DNA from: an uncultured Eubacteriales bacterium
GTDB lineage: Bacteria > Bacillota > Clostridia > TANB77 > CAG-508
Direction of reading: 5' to 3'
DNA length: 64,000 bases
Assembly: GCA_902492015.1 (NCBI GenBank)
Contig: CABUJR010000005.1
Coordinates: 95,317 to 159,316, forward strand
In this document: piece by piece, positions 7,881 through 18,343 of the stretch
Layout: each line of letters begins with the position of its first letter
Position numbering within the stretch: the stretch's first letter is position 1
The notes under the pieces: model-generated
Database searches by the model: none
What the model saw: only the letters and a program-made list of their open reading frames with translations
Told to the model about the DNA's origin: nothing
Position numbers and translations under genes: made by a program

Positions 7881-10800
7881 ATGGCAATAAAGTCTGAAGA
7901 AAAAAATGAAAATGCAGTAGTATCAAAGAAAATGCCTAGTCTAGTTATTAGTAGAAAACATAAGGTTTCAAATGTTGATGCTTCTATTGCTAATGTTTCT
8001 TCAAAAAAAGCAAAAAGAACGGTAGTTAGAAAAAATAAGAAAAACTCTAATAATATTAATTTAGAAGCCCCAGAAATAAAAGAAGTTCAAGAGGTTCAAA
8101 AAGTTGTTTCAGAAATAGCTGAAGAAGTTTCTAACACAAACATTGTTGCTAATAAAAAACAAGGAAAAATTGAAGTAACAATTCCTCTAGAAGCTGTTAC
8201 TTCAAAAATAAATGAAAAAATTGATAATAAAGAACTTACTAACGAAATTAGCGATGACAATAAAGATATTACTAAACAAATCAATATTAATAAAACTAAT
8301 ATCTTATCAGCTAGTAATGATGCTAATACATCAATTACAAACAAAGAAATTGTTAAAGAAGTTTCTGAAACTCATAATTCTGATATAGATGAAATTTCTG
8401 ATGAAATAAAAAATCATGAAGATGAAAAAGAAAAAAAATCACCAACTGTTATAACTCCAGATTATACTGTGCATAAATCAAGAATATCAAGAAGAAATTT
8501 ATCTTTTAATTTGAATAAAAATCTTGATAATATTGTTATTACAAATCCAAAAGAAAAGGAACTTGATATTTCAATAAATCAAAATGCACCTTTCTTCTAT
8601 GAGCCATCAGTTTTTCAAAAATTTAATATTGATGTAATAGACGCTGATTCTGATAAAGAAATTGATGATGAAATTATTGACTCACAAATCGGTGCTATAC
8701 CTGAGAAAGATATAAAGCAAGATGAATTTAATTCTGAAAGTGACATTGATGATACTAATTATAATAACAATAATGATGATAATGATGATGTTGTTGATAA
8801 CAATATAAATGTAGATATTCAAGATACTTCTAATGAAACTGATGCTACAACTCCAGAGCCAGAAGAACTTATAGAAAATAACGAAGATGACATTAATGAA
8901 GAATCTGATCAATTAGAAGCAGAATTAGATAATATTCTTACTGAGTTAATAAGAAAAGAAATTGAGATTTCAAACGAGGTTGATACTACTAGTGAATCTT
9001 CTGAAAATGCAGATACTATCAATGAAGTTACAGAAAAAAATGAAAACTCAGATACTTCTATAGAAGAAGCTATCAATGAAATTTCTGAAATTATTGAAAT
9101 AAAAGATGAACAAGATAAAAAACTAGAAGAAGATGAAATTTTTGAAGATGAAATTAATAACCAATCAGAAATTATCAATCTTCCTATTAATGAAAAAACA
9201 CAAGAAAACATTGATAAATCTGAATTTCTTGATGATATATCAGATGATATTAAAACTGATGATACAAATTCAATAAATCTTGAAAATGCTGATATTGAAG
9301 AAAGTTCTAAAGCTGAAATCAAAAATATTGAAGAAGTTGAAAATATTGAAGATAACGAAAATATTAATATTGAGGATAGCAATATTTTAGAAGATATAAT
9401 TAATGATGTTGATAATTCAGAATTATTAGATGACATTATTAACACTGCTGGTAATACTGATTTCCTTGATGAATTGCTTGAAAATGATGTTGATTCTAAC
9501 TTATATGAAGAAGAAAACGAATCTGTTAAAGAAAATGAAATTTTAGATAAAAAAATTGATGATGTTGATAGTGTTGAGATTATGAAAGAAGCAGCAGATA
9601 ACATTACTGATTCAAAAAATATTCAAACAGAAGAGTCTGCCCCATTTTTTGATAGCTCAATTCCAAAAATGAATGCTGAAATAAATAAAAATAGTTCTTC
9701 AAGCTTTACAAAAAAATCAACTTTCTCTAATTTTTCAAACATTTTTAAGAAATTCACTTTTGATGAAGCTAATTTTAAAAATACAATATCAAATCAATTA
9801 GAACCTATCTCAATTTCTAATCCAGATTTAGTAAACAATCAAAATGTATTAGAGAACTTAGAAAATACAAAAAAATCTGTAAAAGAATTAGAAGTTTCTG
9901 CAGCACCAGCAACTTTGATTATTCCTACTGTAAACACAGATGAAAATCAATTTTCTTCTGCTAATGAAATAAATAACAGTTCTAGTGATGTTTCTGAATT
10001 TTATAATATCATAACTCCTGCTTCATTAGATACAAAGCCTGATTCTGATGATTATGAAGAAAATTATAGTGAAAAATATGAAGAATCACAAGAAGAAACA
10101 CAAATTTCTAATGAAAATATAGAAAGTGAAAATTCTCAAAATAATGATATTTCAGAAAATATAGATGATATTAATATTGGCGATATTGATATTGATGATA
10201 TTTCTATTAATGATTTAGAACTTTTAGATAATATTGAACTTAATGACTTAGATACTCTTTCATCTACAATTAATGAAGATGAAATTGATGAAAATTATAT
10301 AAATGAAAATCCAATACATGATGATACATACTTCGAAAGCTCTAATAACGAAGAAGACTCTTATTTGGATAATGAATTTTTAGAAGAAGATACTGAGGAT
10401 AGCTTAGAGGCAGAAAATTACGATTTTGAAAGCAAAAAAATGTCTAACTATTTTTCAGAAGATGATGAATTTTCTATAGAAGATTATTTTGGTTTAAAAG
10501 ATTTAAAAGATGAAATAACTTTAGAAGAAACTGAAGAACAAAGTGAACCTGAAAACATTGAAGAAACTGAGGATACTGATGCTATTGAATTTGATAATAC
10601 TGATGAAACAGATTCTGAGGAATCTCAAGAAGAAAATTCAAAAACAGATATATCTGCTTTCAGTAAATTAATAGAAAACTTCAATCAAACAATTTCCACA
10701 TTATCTGAAAGAATTGCTGACTTAGAAGGATCTAAAAATTCAAATAAAAATTCTTATGATAATAATGAAGATGATGAAACACAAATCGAAATAGTTGATA

Positions 10801-12347
10801 ACCCTGAAGAATCTATTGAAGATAATTCAGAAGATTATGTAGACAGCTCTCCTACTGAAATTATCGATAATGAAGTTGAAACAGAAAATATTGATGATAT
10901 TAATGAAAATACTGAGATTGTTGATGATAACAATGCTAACATATTTGACAATATATCTTTAGATGATATTTCTTTAGAAGATATTGGAGATATATCTCTA
11001 GAAGACATTGAAAATCTTGACAATTCAGATATTGAAATTTCTGATAATCAATCTAATACTCAAGAAGAAGATACAATAGAATTTGACTTACCTTTAAATG
11101 ATAATGGAATTACAGATGAACCAAATCTATTTGATAGTATCTCAGTAGATGATATTAATTTAGATGATTTCAGTTTAGAAGATATTGAAGAATTTGAAAA
11201 AAATCAATCAGAAGATTCTAATAATAATGCAAAAACAGCAAAAGATATTATAACTAAAACTTTTTCTGATGAAAATTCTAATATAAATGACAAAATGAAA
11301 TCAGAATTGTTATCTGAACTTGAAAATAACTCAGATATAGATAAAGCATTATTAGAAAATTCTAATGATGACCTTTCAGATAATGCTGTAACATCTGATC
11401 TTTATAAAATAATTGATACTTTAGCAGAAACAATTACTCAATTAGAAAGTTCTCCAGATATGGAAGATAAAGTAGAACAGATTGATTCTAATGAAATATT
11501 AAATGTACCTGCTGAACTTACTGGTGAAGGAAAAGCAATAAATATTCTTATAAACAAAGACGACATTTTCTCTATTTCAATACTAAATGAAACTTATGAA
11601 ATTGTGGCTGATTTTGATGGTATATCTGTACTTTCAGAAAATATCCATATATCTACTCCTAAAAAGAATTTCTTTGTAAAGATTGGAGAAAAATATATAG
11701 AAATACACAATAAAAATGATAACTTCCTTGTATATACAAACTTTGAAGATATTGAATTTGCAAATGCTATTAATAATGTCGCTTTCGCAAAGAAAAATAA
11801 CAAAATAGAATTAAACATAAAAGAAGCCTTTAAAATATCTTCTACAAATAATATTGTTGAGTTGTCTATGCTAAATACTTCAGTTGCTGATATAGTAAAT
11901 GCAAACTCAGATAATTCAGAAAATATAGATGAATCTTCTATATGTGATAATAGAACTCTTCTAATTTCTGAAGAAAGTCAAAAAGTTTATTTACCATATA
12001 CTATAGAAGAAGTTATGAAAAAATTACATGATAGTAATGAATATCAAACAGTAGAAGAAGTTATAGAAAAAGAATATACTGTCCCTCTTGCTACTTTCAA
12101 AATGCCTATAATTTCTCGTTTCAAAGAAGCTTATAGATTTATGAGAGTAAAAGAAAAAAGTTCAGTATATGCAGCACTTGACTTAGCTTTAGAATTAATG
12201 TTTACTTCAAATTTAAATCCAGCAGTTATAAGAGCTGCAAAAGATTTAAAAGAATTAAATATATATCTAGATTGTTTATATGAAAATGAAGTAGATAAAT
12301 TTGATTGTTTTAAAATTATTTATAAAGTTTTACCAAAAATTAAATAA
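7881..12347 (+). CDS. giant acidic, repetitive, mostly disordered protein (1488 aa)
   Basis: The start is the ATG at 7881 behind GGAGG; the reading frame is open further upstream but lacks a binding site there. Residues 1-60 are Lys/Arg-rich, then more than 1100 residues are dominated by Glu, Asp, Asn, Ser and Ile. Repeated short units include ISLDDISLEDIGDISLEDIE near 1025, DDINLDDFSLEDIEEFE near 1088 and DDINIGDIDIDDISINDLE near 761. APFF occurs twice, and two coiled-coil segments of the ENFNQTISTLSERIADLE type occur near 930 and 1175. The last 280 residues are more globular, with alternating strands and a helical end. No signal peptide or membrane segment. I do not recognise a family. Its divergent position suggests a partner of the McrB/SipW operon, perhaps of its Lys-rich scaffold. 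Confidence 0.8.
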   Translation: MAIKSEEKNENAVVSKKMPSLVISRKHKVSNVDASIANVSSKKAKRTVVRKNKKNSNNINLEAPEIKEVQEVQKVVSEIAEEVSNTNIVANKKQGKIEVTIPLEAVTSKINEKIDNKELTNEISDDNKDITKQININKTNILSASNDANTSITNKEIVKEVSETHNSDIDEISDEIKNHEDEKEKKSPTVITPDYTVHKSRISRRNLSFNLNKNLDNIVITNPKEKELDISINQNAPFFYEPSVFQKFNIDVIDADSDKEIDDEIIDSQIGAIPEKDIKQDEFNSESDIDDTNYNNNNDDNDDVVDNNINVDIQDTSNETDATTPEPEELIENNEDDINEESDQLEAELDNILTELIRKEIEISNEVDTTSESSENADTINEVTEKNENSDTSIEEAINEISEIIEIKDEQDKKLEEDEIFEDEINNQSEIINLPINEKTQENIDKSEFLDDISDDIKTDDTNSINLENADIEESSKAEIKNIEEVENIEDNENINIEDSNILEDIINDVDNSELLDDIINTAGNTDFLDELLENDVDSNLYEEENESVKENEILDKKIDDVDSVEIMKEAADNITDSKNIQTEESAPFFDSSIPKMNAEINKNSSSSFTKKSTFSNFSNIFKKFTFDEANFKNTISNQLEPISISNPDLVNNQNVLENLENTKKSVKELEVSAAPATLIIPTVNTDENQFSSANEINNSSSDVSEFYNIITPASLDTKPDSDDYEENYSEKYEESQEETQISNENIESENSQNNDISENIDDINIGDIDIDDISINDLELLDNIELNDLDTLSSTINEDEIDENYINENPIHDDTYFESSNNEEDSYLDNEFLEEDTEDSLEAENYDFESKKMSNYFSEDDEFSIEDYFGLKDLKDEITLEETEEQSEPENIEETEDTDAIEFDNTDETDSEESQEENSKTDISAFSKLIENFNQTISTLSERIADLEGSKNSNKNSYDNNEDDETQIEIVDNPEESIEDNSEDYVDSSPTEIIDNEVETENIDDINENTEIVDDNNANIFDNISLDDISLEDIGDISLEDIENLDNSDIEISDNQSNTQEEDTIEFDLPLNDNGITDEPNLFDSISVDDINLDDFSLEDIEEFEKNQSEDSNNNAKTAKDIITKTFSDENSNINDKMKSELLSELENNSDIDKALLENSNDDLSDNAVTSDLYKIIDTLAETITQLESSPDMEDKVEQIDSNEILNVPAELTGEGKAINILINKDDIFSISILNETYEIVADFDGISVLSENIHISTPKKNFFVKIGEKYIEIHNKNDNFLVYTNFEDIEFANAINNVAFAKKNNKIELNIKEAFKISSTNNIVELSMLNTSVADIVNANSDNSENIDESSICDNRTLLISEESQKVYLPYTIEEVMKKLHDSNEYQTVEEVIEKEYTVPLATFKMPIISRFKEAYRFMRVKEKSSVYAALDLALELMFTSNLNPAVIRAAKDLKELNIYLDCLYENEVDKFDCFKIIYKVLPKIK

Positions 12348-12419
12348 TAGTTTGAAATAATGCAAATTAAGTGAAACTTCTAAATTAGAAATATATCATT
12401 TCTTTATAATAAATAAAAC

Positions 12420-12456
12420 AAAACGTGAACATTTATAATAATGTTCACGTTTTGTT
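12420..12456. terminator. bidirectional terminator
   Basis: A 13-bp perfect stem (AAAACGTGAACAT with ATGTTCACGTTTT) and an 8-nt loop lie between the convergent acidic-protein gene and clpB, with T-runs on both strands. Confidence 0.8.
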
Positions 12457-12488
12457 TTAATAACATTTCTTATGAAATTTCTTATTTA

Positions 12489-15188
12489 CTACTCATTTTC
12501 TTCACTTGTTTCATCTTCTGCAGTTTCAGGTTTATTTTTTTCCTCTCCCTCTACTGTTTTATTTGTTTCAAGTTTTTCTTTATCTATTTTTTCTCTAATA
12601 TTTAATCCTCTTATTTCTTTGTCATAATAAACTTCAACTTTGTCACCTTCATTTATTTCATTTGCAATCATTTTTCTTGCAAGTAAAGTTTCCACTTGTG
12701 CTTGAACAATCCTTTTTAGAGGTCTTGCACCAAATTCCATATCATATCCTTCTTCAATAAGCCATCTAATAGAATTTCTTGTAAATGAAAGATCTATTCC
12801 CTTTTCTTTAACTCTTTTCATAACACCTTTTAATATTAATTCAACAATTCCATATACTACTTCTTTATCTAATGCTTTAAAATAGATTATTTCATCTAGC
12901 CTATTTAAAAACTCTGGTCTAAAATGTTGTTTTAAAATTTTATCTATTTGATCTTTTACATCTTCTGTTATTTCATTATATTTTGCAATACTATCCAAAA
13001 TTAATTGTGAACCTAAATTTGAAGTTAATATAATAACAGTATTTTTAAAATCTATAAGTCTTCCTTGAGAATCTGTTACTCTACCATCATCTAATATTTG
13101 TAAAAAGATATTAAATACATCTGGATGTGCTTTTTCAACTTCATCAAATAAAACTACAGAATAAGGTTTTCTCCTAACAGCTTCTGTTAATTGCCCACCT
13201 TCTTCATATCCAACATATCCTGGAGGAGCACCAATTAATCTAGTAACACTAAATTTTTCCATATATTCAGACATATCTATTCTTACCATATTTTTTTCAT
13301 CATCAAAAAGTGTTGCTGCCAAAGTTTTCCCAAGTTCAGTTTTACCAACACCTGTTGGACCTAAAAACAAGAATGAACCTATTGGTCTATTAGGATTAGC
13401 AATTCCTGCTCTTGCTCTAATTATAGCTTCACTTACTTTTTTTACTGCCTCATCTTGTCCAATAACTCTTTGATGTAAAATTTCTTCTAGATGTAACAAT
13501 TTTTCTTTTTCCGCTTCAGCAAGTTTTGAAACAGGAATACCTGTCCATTTAGAAACTACTGTTGCAATCTCATCTTCTGTAACTCTGTTTCTTAATAAAG
13601 TATTTTTTCCTTGTGTTTTTTCTACTTCTTTTTCTTCTTGTTCAAGTACTTTCTTTAAATTTGGAAGTGTTGAATATTTAAGTTCAGCAGCTTTATTTAA
13701 ATCATAAGCTCTTTCAGCTTTTTCTATTTGAGCATTAACATCATCTATTTTTTCTTTTAATTTTTGAATTCTTGAAATATTTTTCTTTTCATTTTCCCAT
13801 TTTAATTTCATTTCTTGGAACTTATCTCTTAATTTTGTAAGTTCTGACCTTATATTATTTAATTGTTTCTGTACTTTTGGATTATCCTCATCTTCTCTTT
13901 CTAATGACTTTTCTTCTATTTCATATTGCATTATTTTTCTTGAAATTACATCCACTTCTGTTGGCATAGATTCAACTTCACTTCTAATCATTGCACAAGC
14001 TTCATCTATTAAATCTATTGCTTTATCTGGAAGATATCTATCTGTTATATATCTATTTGAAAGTGTTGCAGCAGCAACTATCGCTGAATCTTGAATTTTA
14101 ACACCATGGAATATTTCAAATTTTTCTTGAATACCACGAAGTATTGTTATAGTATCCTCAACAGTTGGTTCTGCAACTAATACCTGTTGGAATCTTCTTG
14201 TTAGAGCAGGATCTTTTTCAATATACTCTCTATATTCATCAAGTGTTGTAGCTCCAACACAGTGAAGTTCACCTCTTGCTAAACGAGGTTTTAAAAGATT
14301 ACTTGCGTCCATTGCTCCATCTGATTTTCCTGCACCTACCAAATTATGTATTTCATCTATGAATAAAATTATATTTCCATCGCTTTTATCTATTTCTTTT
14401 AAAACACTTGTTAATCTTTCTTCAAATTCTCCTTTATATTTTGCACCTGCAACTAATAGACCTAAATCTAATTCAAAAATAGTTTTTCCTTTTAAACTTG
14501 TTGGAACATCTCCTCTAACTATTCTTTGAGCTAACCCTTCAACTATTGCTGTTTTACCAACACCAGGCTCTCCAATTAAAACAGGATTATTTTTTGTCTT
14601 ACGAGATAAAATTCTTATAACATTTCTGATTTCATCATCTCTACCAATTACTGGATTTAGTTTATTTTGTTTTGCAAGATCAGTAACATTTTTTCCAAAT
14701 CTTCCTAAAACATCATAAGAATTTTCTGGTGTATCACTATTTACTGATACATTTCCTCTTATATCTTTTAATGCCACTAAAAATTTATTTTTATCTACTT
14801 TATAAGTCTTAAAAATTCTTTTTAAATTATCTGTTGCAGATTCGAAAATTCCAAGCATTAAATGCTCTACAGAGATAAATTCATCTTTCATTGATTTTGC
14901 TCTTTTTTCTGCTTCATCTAATGCCTTTTCAACTTCACTTGAAAACCTCAAAGCTACTGTTCCAGTTACTTTTGGCATTCTATCAATTTCAGATTGAATT
15001 ATAGTAGATAATGAATTTACATCAATATCCATTTTCTTAAAAAGCATTGTTATTAAGCCTTCTTTATCTTCTAAAAAAGCTGCCATCATGTGAAAATCTG
15101 TAATTTCTGGGTTATTATTTCTTGTTGTTATATTACTTGCACTTGTTATTGCTTCTTTAGATTTTTCTGTAAAATTTGAAACATTCAT
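12489..15188 (-). CDS. clpB: ATP-dependent disaggregase ClpB
   Basis: 899 residues: Clp N-terminal repeats (about 1-145), first AAA+ domain with GEPGVGKT (206-213) and FIDEIH, the long coiled-coil middle domain (about 410-530) that separates ClpB from ClpA and ClpC, and second AAA+ domain with GPTGVGKT (610-617). ClpB works with DnaK to pull proteins out of aggregates in the cytoplasm. An added acidic tail of about 35 residues (rich in Glu, Asn and Thr) makes it longer than the usual 860. The start is ATG behind GGGAGG. It lies 24 nt after the DUF6056 gene; I see no CIRCE or CtsR-box operator in that gap, so it may be read through from upstream. Confidence 0.97.
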   Translation of the reverse strand: MNVSNFTEKSKEAITSASNITTRNNNPEITDFHMMAAFLEDKEGLITMLFKKMDIDVNSLSTIIQSEIDRMPKVTGTVALRFSSEVEKALDEAEKRAKSMKDEFISVEHLMLGIFESATDNLKRIFKTYKVDKNKFLVALKDIRGNVSVNSDTPENSYDVLGRFGKNVTDLAKQNKLNPVIGRDDEIRNVIRILSRKTKNNPVLIGEPGVGKTAIVEGLAQRIVRGDVPTSLKGKTIFELDLGLLVAGAKYKGEFEERLTSVLKEIDKSDGNIILFIDEIHNLVGAGKSDGAMDASNLLKPRLARGELHCVGATTLDEYREYIEKDPALTRRFQQVLVAEPTVEDTITILRGIQEKFEIFHGVKIQDSAIVAAATLSNRYITDRYLPDKAIDLIDEACAMIRSEVESMPTEVDVISRKIMQYEIEEKSLEREDEDNPKVQKQLNNIRSELTKLRDKFQEMKLKWENEKKNISRIQKLKEKIDDVNAQIEKAERAYDLNKAAELKYSTLPNLKKVLEQEEKEVEKTQGKNTLLRNRVTEDEIATVVSKWTGIPVSKLAEAEKEKLLHLEEILHQRVIGQDEAVKKVSEAIIRARAGIANPNRPIGSFLFLGPTGVGKTELGKTLAATLFDDEKNMVRIDMSEYMEKFSVTRLIGAPPGYVGYEEGGQLTEAVRRKPYSVVLFDEVEKAHPDVFNIFLQILDDGRVTDSQGRLIDFKNTVIILTSNLGSQLILDSIAKYNEITEDVKDQIDKILKQHFRPEFLNRLDEIIYFKALDKEVVYGIVELILKGVMKRVKEKGIDLSFTRNSIRWLIEEGYDMEFGARPLKRIVQAQVETLLARKMIANEINEGDKVEVYYDKEIRGLNIREKIDKEKLETNKTVEGEEKNKPETAEDETSEENE

Positions 15189-15212
15189 ATATTTCCCTCC
15201 TTTGTGTAATTA

Positions 15213-16586
15213 CTATTTTTGAGTCATTAAAATACATAAAAGAACATTAATATATTGCAAACTACCAGCAAATTTTATAATTGCACCTGTTCTTTTTTGT
15301 ATTTTTTTATCATTTTTCTCTGTTCCCTTAATTAACTCTTGCCAAATTAATAACATAACTATTATCATTGAAAATTCAAAAAATATTGTTGTCCTTTCTG
15401 CAGAACTGAATACTGTTGGCGAAAAACCAATCATAATTTTAGAAGCTAGTCCTACAAGAAAAACTAATATTGCAATATTATTTTTAAGATTCTTAAAAAT
15501 TAGCAATAAAGATAAAGCTATACATGCAAAATTTATAAGAGCCAAAACCAAAGGAACAATATTTAATAAATCATTACAATTAGCTGCAGTTAGCATTACT
15601 CTATCTTCTATAATATAATTTCTTAAGTCTCCTATAAAAGGAAAGATTGTATTTGTTACACTTGATGTAATACCAAGTAAAGAAATAGTAAAAATTGGAA
15701 TTATAGATATAACTCTATATAATTTACTTTTATATTTAGTACATATATATATTGGTATAATTATGCTAAGCATTGTATAAACTAAATTTCTTTTTTCTAT
15801 TATAATTCCAAACGCAGACGTAAATCCCAATGAAATTTTATCTAAAATCGTCAACATCTCATAATCTTTAAATAGTTCTAAAATCTCTTGTTCTTTTCTT
15901 ACATAATTTCCTGGGCAAGTTAAAATAAATACTAAACAAGCTATAATAATAATATTTTGTATTATCATATATGGATGGATTTTTTTGTTTTTCATAATCA
16001 TTAATATAGAAAATAGTATATATACGCCAAATAATATTGCTACTGTTTGTTCTTGATTTCCTGCATATAACAATGAAAGCGTATATAATGGATATTCCCA
16101 AACTTTAATTTTTTCTCCATCCCAAATTTTTCTAATTGGAATAAGAGCAAATAAACATGTAGCCAGTGGCCACATGTAAACAGTTGTAGTTGTTGCCCAT
16201 CCTGAACCATTCATTGCATTTAATGGATATAATAGCATCATAAAAACTAACATTGTATTATTTTGTGCTCTATCATCTTTTTTTATGAATAAACGAGAAA
16301 TAGAATAACATGCTAAAGTAAACATTAAAGCTTCAACTAAAATCCATAAATATTTTGAAACTTTAAGTGTAAAACATTCTGCTGTTTCTAGTAATAACCT
16401 TGATGTCCAATTTTCATATCTTTCTGCTTCAAAAGAAAATATACTTCTCTCAGAAATCTGTTCTAAAAACCAAGCATCATCATGCCTATTTGGTGTTATA
16501 AAAATTGTTAACAATAATTCTAAAATAAATACAATTATTATTGCTCCTCTTCCATTTTCTAATAATTTTTTTATTTTTTCCTTCAT
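15213..16586 (-). CDS. polytopic membrane protein, DUF6056-like
   Basis: 457 residues with about ten hydrophobic segments. After the first segment comes NRHDDAWFLEQ (about 33-43), an aspartate pair in an outside loop as in GT-C type glycosyltransferases and DUF6056 proteins. It follows a short membrane protein and a GtrB-like glycosyltransferase on the same strand with gaps of 16-35 nt. Such a trio usually builds and transfers a lipid-linked sugar onto a surface polymer; this protein would be the transferase that acts outside the membrane. The specificity cannot be read from the sequence. Confidence 0.6.
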   Translation of the reverse strand: MKEKIKKLLENGRGAIIIVFILELLLTIFITPNRHDDAWFLEQISERSIFSFEAERYENWTSRLLLETAECFTLKVSKYLWILVEALMFTLACYSISRLFIKKDDRAQNNTMLVFMMLLYPLNAMNGSGWATTTTVYMWPLATCLFALIPIRKIWDGEKIKVWEYPLYTLSLLYAGNQEQTVAILFGVYILFSILMIMKNKKIHPYMIIQNIIIIACLVFILTCPGNYVRKEQEILELFKDYEMLTILDKISLGFTSAFGIIIEKRNLVYTMLSIIIPIYICTKYKSKLYRVISIIPIFTISLLGITSSVTNTIFPFIGDLRNYIIEDRVMLTAANCNDLLNIVPLVLALINFACIALSLLLIFKNLKNNIAILVFLVGLASKIMIGFSPTVFSSAERTTIFFEFSMIIVMLLIWQELIKGTEKNDKKIQKRTGAIIKFAGSLQYINVLLCILMTQK

Positions 16587-16602
16587 TATTAAATCCCCTA
16601 TT

Positions 16603-17079
16603 CTATATATCTACACTTATTAATGTATTTGCTAAAATTTCTTCTGATTCTTCTTTTAATAATACATAAATATCATATTTTCCTTTTGGAATTCCAATTA
16701 ACAAACATTGTGCATGAATTCCTGCTAATTCCATACCTGTTCCTTTTAAATTTATATTTTCTTCCATTTTTGTTTTCATTAAATACATTTTTCCTGTATC
16801 TTGATTTCTAAGTACATAACTACTGTTTACTTTTTCTATAGGTTCTCCTTCTTTATATGCCCAACCAGCTATTTCAATTTTCTTTCCTGATGGTTCTAAA
16901 ACATCTATATGCATATTAATATCTTCATTACTTACAGTTGTATTTGAACCTAGTGTATATGTTTTAAATAGAAGAATTGAACTCATTGATAACCCTAAAT
17001 AAAGTATTATTACTGCTATAGAAATCTTTAAAATTCTATTAAATATTTTTTCATTAACTTCTATGTCTAAAAAATCCAT
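16603..17079 (-). CDS. single-pass membrane protein with extracytoplasmic beta domain
   Basis: 158 residues from the ATG at 17079, which is 5 nt behind GGAGG (an upstream TTG would overlap that site). A hydrophobic segment (about 14-40) anchors a domain of about 115 residues with alternating strands, probably beta-sandwich. No catalytic motif and no family recognised. It sits between the glycosyltransferase and the DUF6056-like gene and is probably an accessory of the same glycan pathway. Confidence 0.65.
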   Translation of the reverse strand: MDFLDIEVNEKIFNRILKISIAVIILYLGLSMSSILLFKTYTLGSNTTVSNEDINMHIDVLEPSGKKIEIAGWAYKEGEPIEKVNSSYVLRNQDTGKMYLMKTKMEENINLKGTGMELAGIHAQCLLIGIPKGKYDIYVLLKEESEEILANTLISVDI

Positions 17080-17114
17080 CTTCTCCTCCAATTTTCACTT
17101 GATGAATTATTAAT

Positions 17115-18050
17115 TTAATCTATATTAATCTTCTTATCTATTATATATATTGGTCTATCTTGTGATTCCTCATATATTCTAGCTATATATTCTGCTATAA
17201 TCCATAAAGATAATAGTTGTATTCCTGTAAAGAATGTAATAGTTGTCATAATTGATGTCCAACCTGGGGTCAAATTATTTAAGCTAAATATGTAAGATAT
17301 AAGTGAATATATTAAAATTACTATTGAAAGTAATATAGAAAAACATCCTATCATTCCAACAAATTTTAATGGTTTACTTGAAAAACTAAAAATTCCATCT
17401 TTAGCTAGTTTAAGCATTTTATTTAATGGATACTTAGTTTTTCCAGCATATCTTTCTTTTCTTTCATATTCTATTGGGATCTGTTTAAATCCTACCCAGC
17501 TAAATAAACCTCTTAAAAATTTATTATGTTCTGGTAAAGAATTAATAACATCAACTACTTTTCTATCTGCAAGTCTAAAATCTCCTGTATTTTTAGGAAT
17601 TTCTACATTTGAAAGTCCATTTAATACTTTATAAAACATTTTAGCAGTAAACAATTTAAATGGGGTTTCACCTTTTCTGCTTGTTCTTTTTGCATAAATT
17701 ACATCATTTCCTTGTTCCCATAATTCAACCATTTTTTCGATTAATTCTGGTGGATCTTGCAAATCAGCATCTATTATAACAACAGCATCACCAGTTGTGA
17801 ATTTTAATCCAGCTTGTACTGCTGCTTGATGTCCAAAATTTCTTGAAAAAGAAATAACTTTTACTCGATTATCTTTATTAGCTATTTCTTCTATAATCTC
17901 TAATGTTTTATCTTTACTTCCATCATCTACAAATATAATTTCTAATTCATATTTTTTTATTTCTTTAAAAACATTATTTATTCTTTTGTAGCATTCTTCT
18001 GCAACTTCTTCTTCGTAATACATAGGTACTACAACTGATATTTTTTTCAT
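17115..18050 (-). CDS. GtrB/DPM1-like glycosyltransferase family 2
   Basis: 311 residues. The GT-A domain (about 1-220) has VVPMYYEEE at the start, FVDDGSKDKT, and the DADLQDPPE metal-binding segment; two membrane segments follow (about 229-255 and 264-290). This plan matches GtrB/YkcC/DPM1 enzymes that put a sugar from a nucleotide sugar onto undecaprenyl phosphate at the inner membrane face. Genes downstream encode a membrane protein and a GT-C-like protein that could use the product. Preceded by TGATATAAT (extended -10) about 45 nt upstream. The sugar is unknown. Confidence 0.85.
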   Translation of the reverse strand: MKKISVVVPMYYEEEVAEECYKRINNVFKEIKKYELEIIFVDDGSKDKTLEIIEEIANKDNRVKVISFSRNFGHQAAVQAGLKFTTGDAVVIIDADLQDPPELIEKMVELWEQGNDVIYAKRTSRKGETPFKLFTAKMFYKVLNGLSNVEIPKNTGDFRLADRKVVDVINSLPEHNKFLRGLFSWVGFKQIPIEYERKERYAGKTKYPLNKMLKLAKDGIFSFSSKPLKFVGMIGCFSILLSIVILIYSLISYIFSLNNLTPGWTSIMTTITFFTGIQLLSLWIIAEYIARIYEESQDRPIYIIDKKINID

Positions 18051-18164
18051 TTATATATCCCTTCTAATATTATATTTGTTTTTAAAATCAAAAGTATTAT
18101 ATCATATTCTATCTATATTTTTCTACAATTATATAAATAATTTTTTATATAGATTTATATAAAA

Positions 18165-18310
18165 AAAGTGGACATTATAGAAATTACAAAAAAGATTTTA
18201 TACAATATCCGCGTTTTTATTCTAGTACCCAATTTTATGAAATAAAATTTGTGTACAATATTTTGTAAAACGTTTATTAACAGGAAGTTCAAATGACTTT
18301 CCTATTATAA
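18165..18310. ncRNA. structured repeat element, copy A (strand undecided)
   Basis: About 145 bp that aligns along its whole length with 63435-63586. Shared blocks are AAAGTGGACATTAT, TTTTATACAA followed by TATCCRCG, CAATATTT, and a terminal hairpin GGAAG...CTTTCC. GTGGA can pair with TCCGC here and with TCCAC in the other copy, a compensatory change. No open reading frame is conserved. On the minus strand it lies just after a terminator and just before the GtrB-like gene. Could be a small RNA, a leader or a DNA element; no known family recognised. Confidence 0.45.
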
Positions 18311-18343
18311 AAAACAGTCAAGTAGAATATCTACTTGACTGTT
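18307..18343 (-). terminator. terminator overlapping the stop codon of the 156-aa membrane protein gene
   Basis: A 14-bp stem (AACAGTCAAGTAGA with its complement), 3-nt loop, then TTTTTT on the minus strand. The TAG stop codon lies inside the 5' arm of the stem. Confidence 0.75.

Noticed and set aside
8909..9604. Minus-strand open frame inside the acidic protein gene
   Set aside because: Ser/Ile-rich mirror of Glu/Asp codons; no start signal.
15189..15212. Heat-shock operator (CIRCE or CtsR box) before clpB
   Set aside because: The 24-nt gap holds only a ribosome binding site.
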